NCBI GenBank assembly: GCA_009760855.2
Contig: WPIO01000159.1
Span: 55,001 to 119,000 of the forward strand
Direction: 5' to 3'
Length of the DNA: 64,000 nt
Source: Cristatella mucedo
Taxonomy: Eukaryota; Bryozoa; Phylactolaemata; Cristatellidae
Positions within the stretch are counted from its first letter, which is position 1. Every line of letters starts with the position of its first letter. A program made the position numbers and the translations under genes. The notes beneath the pieces were generated by a model that saw only the letters and a list, made by a program, of their open reading frames with translations, did no database searches and had not been told where the DNA came from. Of the stretch, positions 1 to 64,000 are shown in pieces.

Positions 1-125
1 CGTCCGCTGGTGTTAAATAGACGCACCATCGCTCGCCACGGTGCTTGATATCTGCTACCACATTTGCGCTTCTCCTGGTAAAAATCATATATTTCGGCAT
101 CCAATTAAGGCCTACAATTCTACCA

Positions 126-210
126 AATAATGATAATAATAATACATTTGATATAGTGCCCTCAGAGAACTCTAATCTCTTTCTAAGCACTTTAAACTTT
201 CTGCAAAGTA
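126..210 (-). mobile_element. L2/CR1-like LINE 3' end (family A)
   Basis: ATT-type tail followed (on +) by the reverse complement of the family 3' end, including GCCCTCAGAGAACT and AATCTCTTTCTAAGCAC. Confidence 0.75.
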
Positions 211-660
211 AGCACGGTCGAATAGGTAGTGTTAACATGAAGTGTTAACTGAGCAAAATGTCAAATTGTTTAGCCTACAAGATGTGAAAATATTTTTAAT
301 TACTTGCTTGGTGTTTGTTTCAAGTGGGTTCGGAAACAGTCGAGGTTCTAGACGGATAGTTTTTGGTTGCGCCATCAGAACACGGCGAGTTAAGAATGCT
401 TGGATTAAGAATGTTTGTGCCAAGTTTCCCCCTAAAAGAAATACTCCTCCGCAACGACTGTGTTGGGCACTTCTTCGGGATGATCGAGTTTTGAGACGTC
501 TAGTATTGCTCGTGCAAGGACGTAGGGCCAAACTGCAGCCGCACTGTAGCCCGGTTCAATACATAGCAGGACATCTACGGCGCACTTAAAGCGACTAACC
601 AGCCAGCTATAAATTTCCTAGTAAAAAAATCCGCGAAGAAACTGCTCTAAAAGTCTCATA

Positions 661-806
661 ATGGGCCTTGATAGCCCAGAAGGTGAGGCGCTCGCTATCC
701 ACGCCGAGGTCGTGGATTCAAATCCTGCAGTGGGCGAGCATTTACTGCCGACTGCAAGCGTTCTTCTATAAAAAGACGAGGCTGTGTTAAATCAGCCAAT
801 ACGTAT
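661..806 (+). mobile_element. tRNA-derived SINE, family S1
   Basis: Box B-like GGATTCAAATCCTGC is followed by GTGGGCGAGC and a tail ending GTTAAATCAGCCAATA, as in the other S1 copies. Confidence 0.75.
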
Positions 807-1804
807 TTTTTGACCCAACAATTGAGATGCCAAAACCGCGGCGATCTGCATGCGAATCCTACCAGGAATCCTACCTAGTAGGCGGGTTCTCCAGCCCAGG
901 GGCAGTTAATATGCGAGACGGCCAGCTGGAGTCGCAAGCTGGGTCAAGCTCGCCCATTTCCTTTGAGTAGAATTCACGCTGGCGGTAGGTCATCTACCTG
1001 TTACACTCAGCGGGCGGTTTTCGAGGGATGGCGCAGACGCGTGGCCGGAGTGGTCCCCCCTGTCGCTCAAAACACGTTCCGCTCGATGGGGCGCTGGTTC
1101 CTGGACGTAGCCCTGGCCAGCTCTGGACCGACGGACAGAGTCCCAGCCAGAGCTGCCCGGCGGTGCGAGTGAAGCGCCCAAGCCAACACTTTGCCGCGTT
1201 GCTCGTTCGGTCCTAGCGACATTGTTGGTTGATACCGGCAGTGCAGTATCGCAGTACCAGAGACATGCAGCCCCGGCGCATCTTCAGCAGGTTTCCGGGA
1301 GTTTCGGCCAGCTGTTCATGACCGATGATTCTTCGTCCCCTCTAATGTGTTGTATCTAGAGTTCATCCAGTAGTACTTTTTAGTTTCCTTCTTGATGGCG
1401 AACGCGACTGTGATATAAAGAAGTGACGAATAAAGCTGTCGCTCATCCGGTGCTAGCATCGAGTCAACTATGCAATCCGGGCGTAGGCCTTAGTTTCCCT
1501 GGTGTAACTAGGAAGGTGAATGCAATCACCACCAATGCAGCCACGCCCTTTCAAATGAAGCGATTAATAGAAAACACGAGGCTTATATTTAGTGCAATAA
1601 AATCAGTATAAAACGTGGACAGCAGGCACTTTGCGTCAGTGCGGCTTAATGAGCGGTGAGCAGATGCGTCTTTGGGTAAGAATGTCTTCACAGTAGCAGC
1701 GTGTGAAGCTCTCTTTCGGTAGAAAAGTTTTTCTGGACGTCGGCAACAATACTCGGTAACATGACTGTGTTAACTTGCCGGCCGTTCACCAGCAGCTGGG
1801 CTGA

Positions 1805-63728
<61,924 letters not shown>

Positions 63729-64000
63729 CTGCAATTTTGTAAGGAATGACACCGGCTAAGCGATCCCCACCCCATTTTTGCAGCCGGGTAAATCCTGCAC
63801 AGGCTTCGAAGTAAAAGAAAAAAGCCGCCGGCGCGCCTGGTGCAGCGTTGGAGCGTACGAGCATGGGGGAATGAAAGCGCTCGCTTTGCCTGCCACTGCC
63901 ACGAGAGCAAGGCAAGCCAGTCGACCACCAGCGCCACGGGCGGCCACCGCGCTGTGGTGTCGGATTCGGCAGATGCCACGTGGGTGTGGGTTGGATGGAG

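Larger units (their letters stand above)
1..1804. other. 3' UTR and flank of the dynein gene
   Basis: Downstream of the stop on the minus strand. It holds a LINE 3' end (126-210), a SINE (661-806) and otherwise nothing I recognise. No clear AATAAA is present on the minus strand near the stop; AATATA at 1584-1589 is a weak candidate. Short open frames around 232-589 and 963-1216 show no known domain. Confidence 0.5.

Overview
The window is almost entirely one intron-rich eukaryotic gene on the minus strand: the 3' three quarters of a dynein heavy chain. I joined 61 exons by hand from the first linker exon (63728) to the TAG stop (1805). All exon phases agree. The joined frame is 10,791 bp, or 3,596 residues plus stop. 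Every motor part appears in the expected order: linker, AAA1, AAA2, AAA3, AAA4, stalk coiled coil 1, microtubule-binding tip, coiled coil 2, AAA5, AAA6 and the C-terminal cap. The tail and the start of the gene lie beyond the right edge. Residue numbers (r) count from the first codon present in the window.

The organism is a eukaryote with spliceosomal introns (93 bp to 3.2 kb). A dynein heavy chain of axonemal type implies motile cilia. Introns carry 5'-truncated L2/CR1-like LINEs with (ATT)n tails and tRNA-derived SINEs, which suggests an invertebrate animal, but I cannot name a phylum. Long microsatellites (AT, TC/GA, CA/TG, CAG/CTG) are very frequent.

Layout from high to low coordinates: 63.7-58.5 kb linker; 58.6-52.6 kb AAA1, with low-complexity insertions leading to AAA2; 51.7-45.9 kb AAA2; 44.4-39.0 kb AAA3; 37.2-33.3 kb AAA4; 33.1-26.4 kb stalk and microtubule-binding domain; 24.0-21.0 kb AAA5 into AAA6; 19.3-14.2 kb AAA6; 14.1-1.8 kb C-terminal region. 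The stretch 1-1804 is 3' flank or 3' UTR with two repeat remnants. No second protein gene, RNA gene or CRISPR array was found. Long open frames elsewhere are microsatellite translations or antisense shadows.

The main biological points are a divergent dynein whose AAA4 has lost both the Walker A lysine and the Walker B aspartate, low-complexity insertions in the linker, the AAA1-AAA2 connector and the microtubule-binding tip, two probable GC-AG introns, a 24-bp microexon, and a set of SINEs, one of which shares its tail with the resident LINE family.
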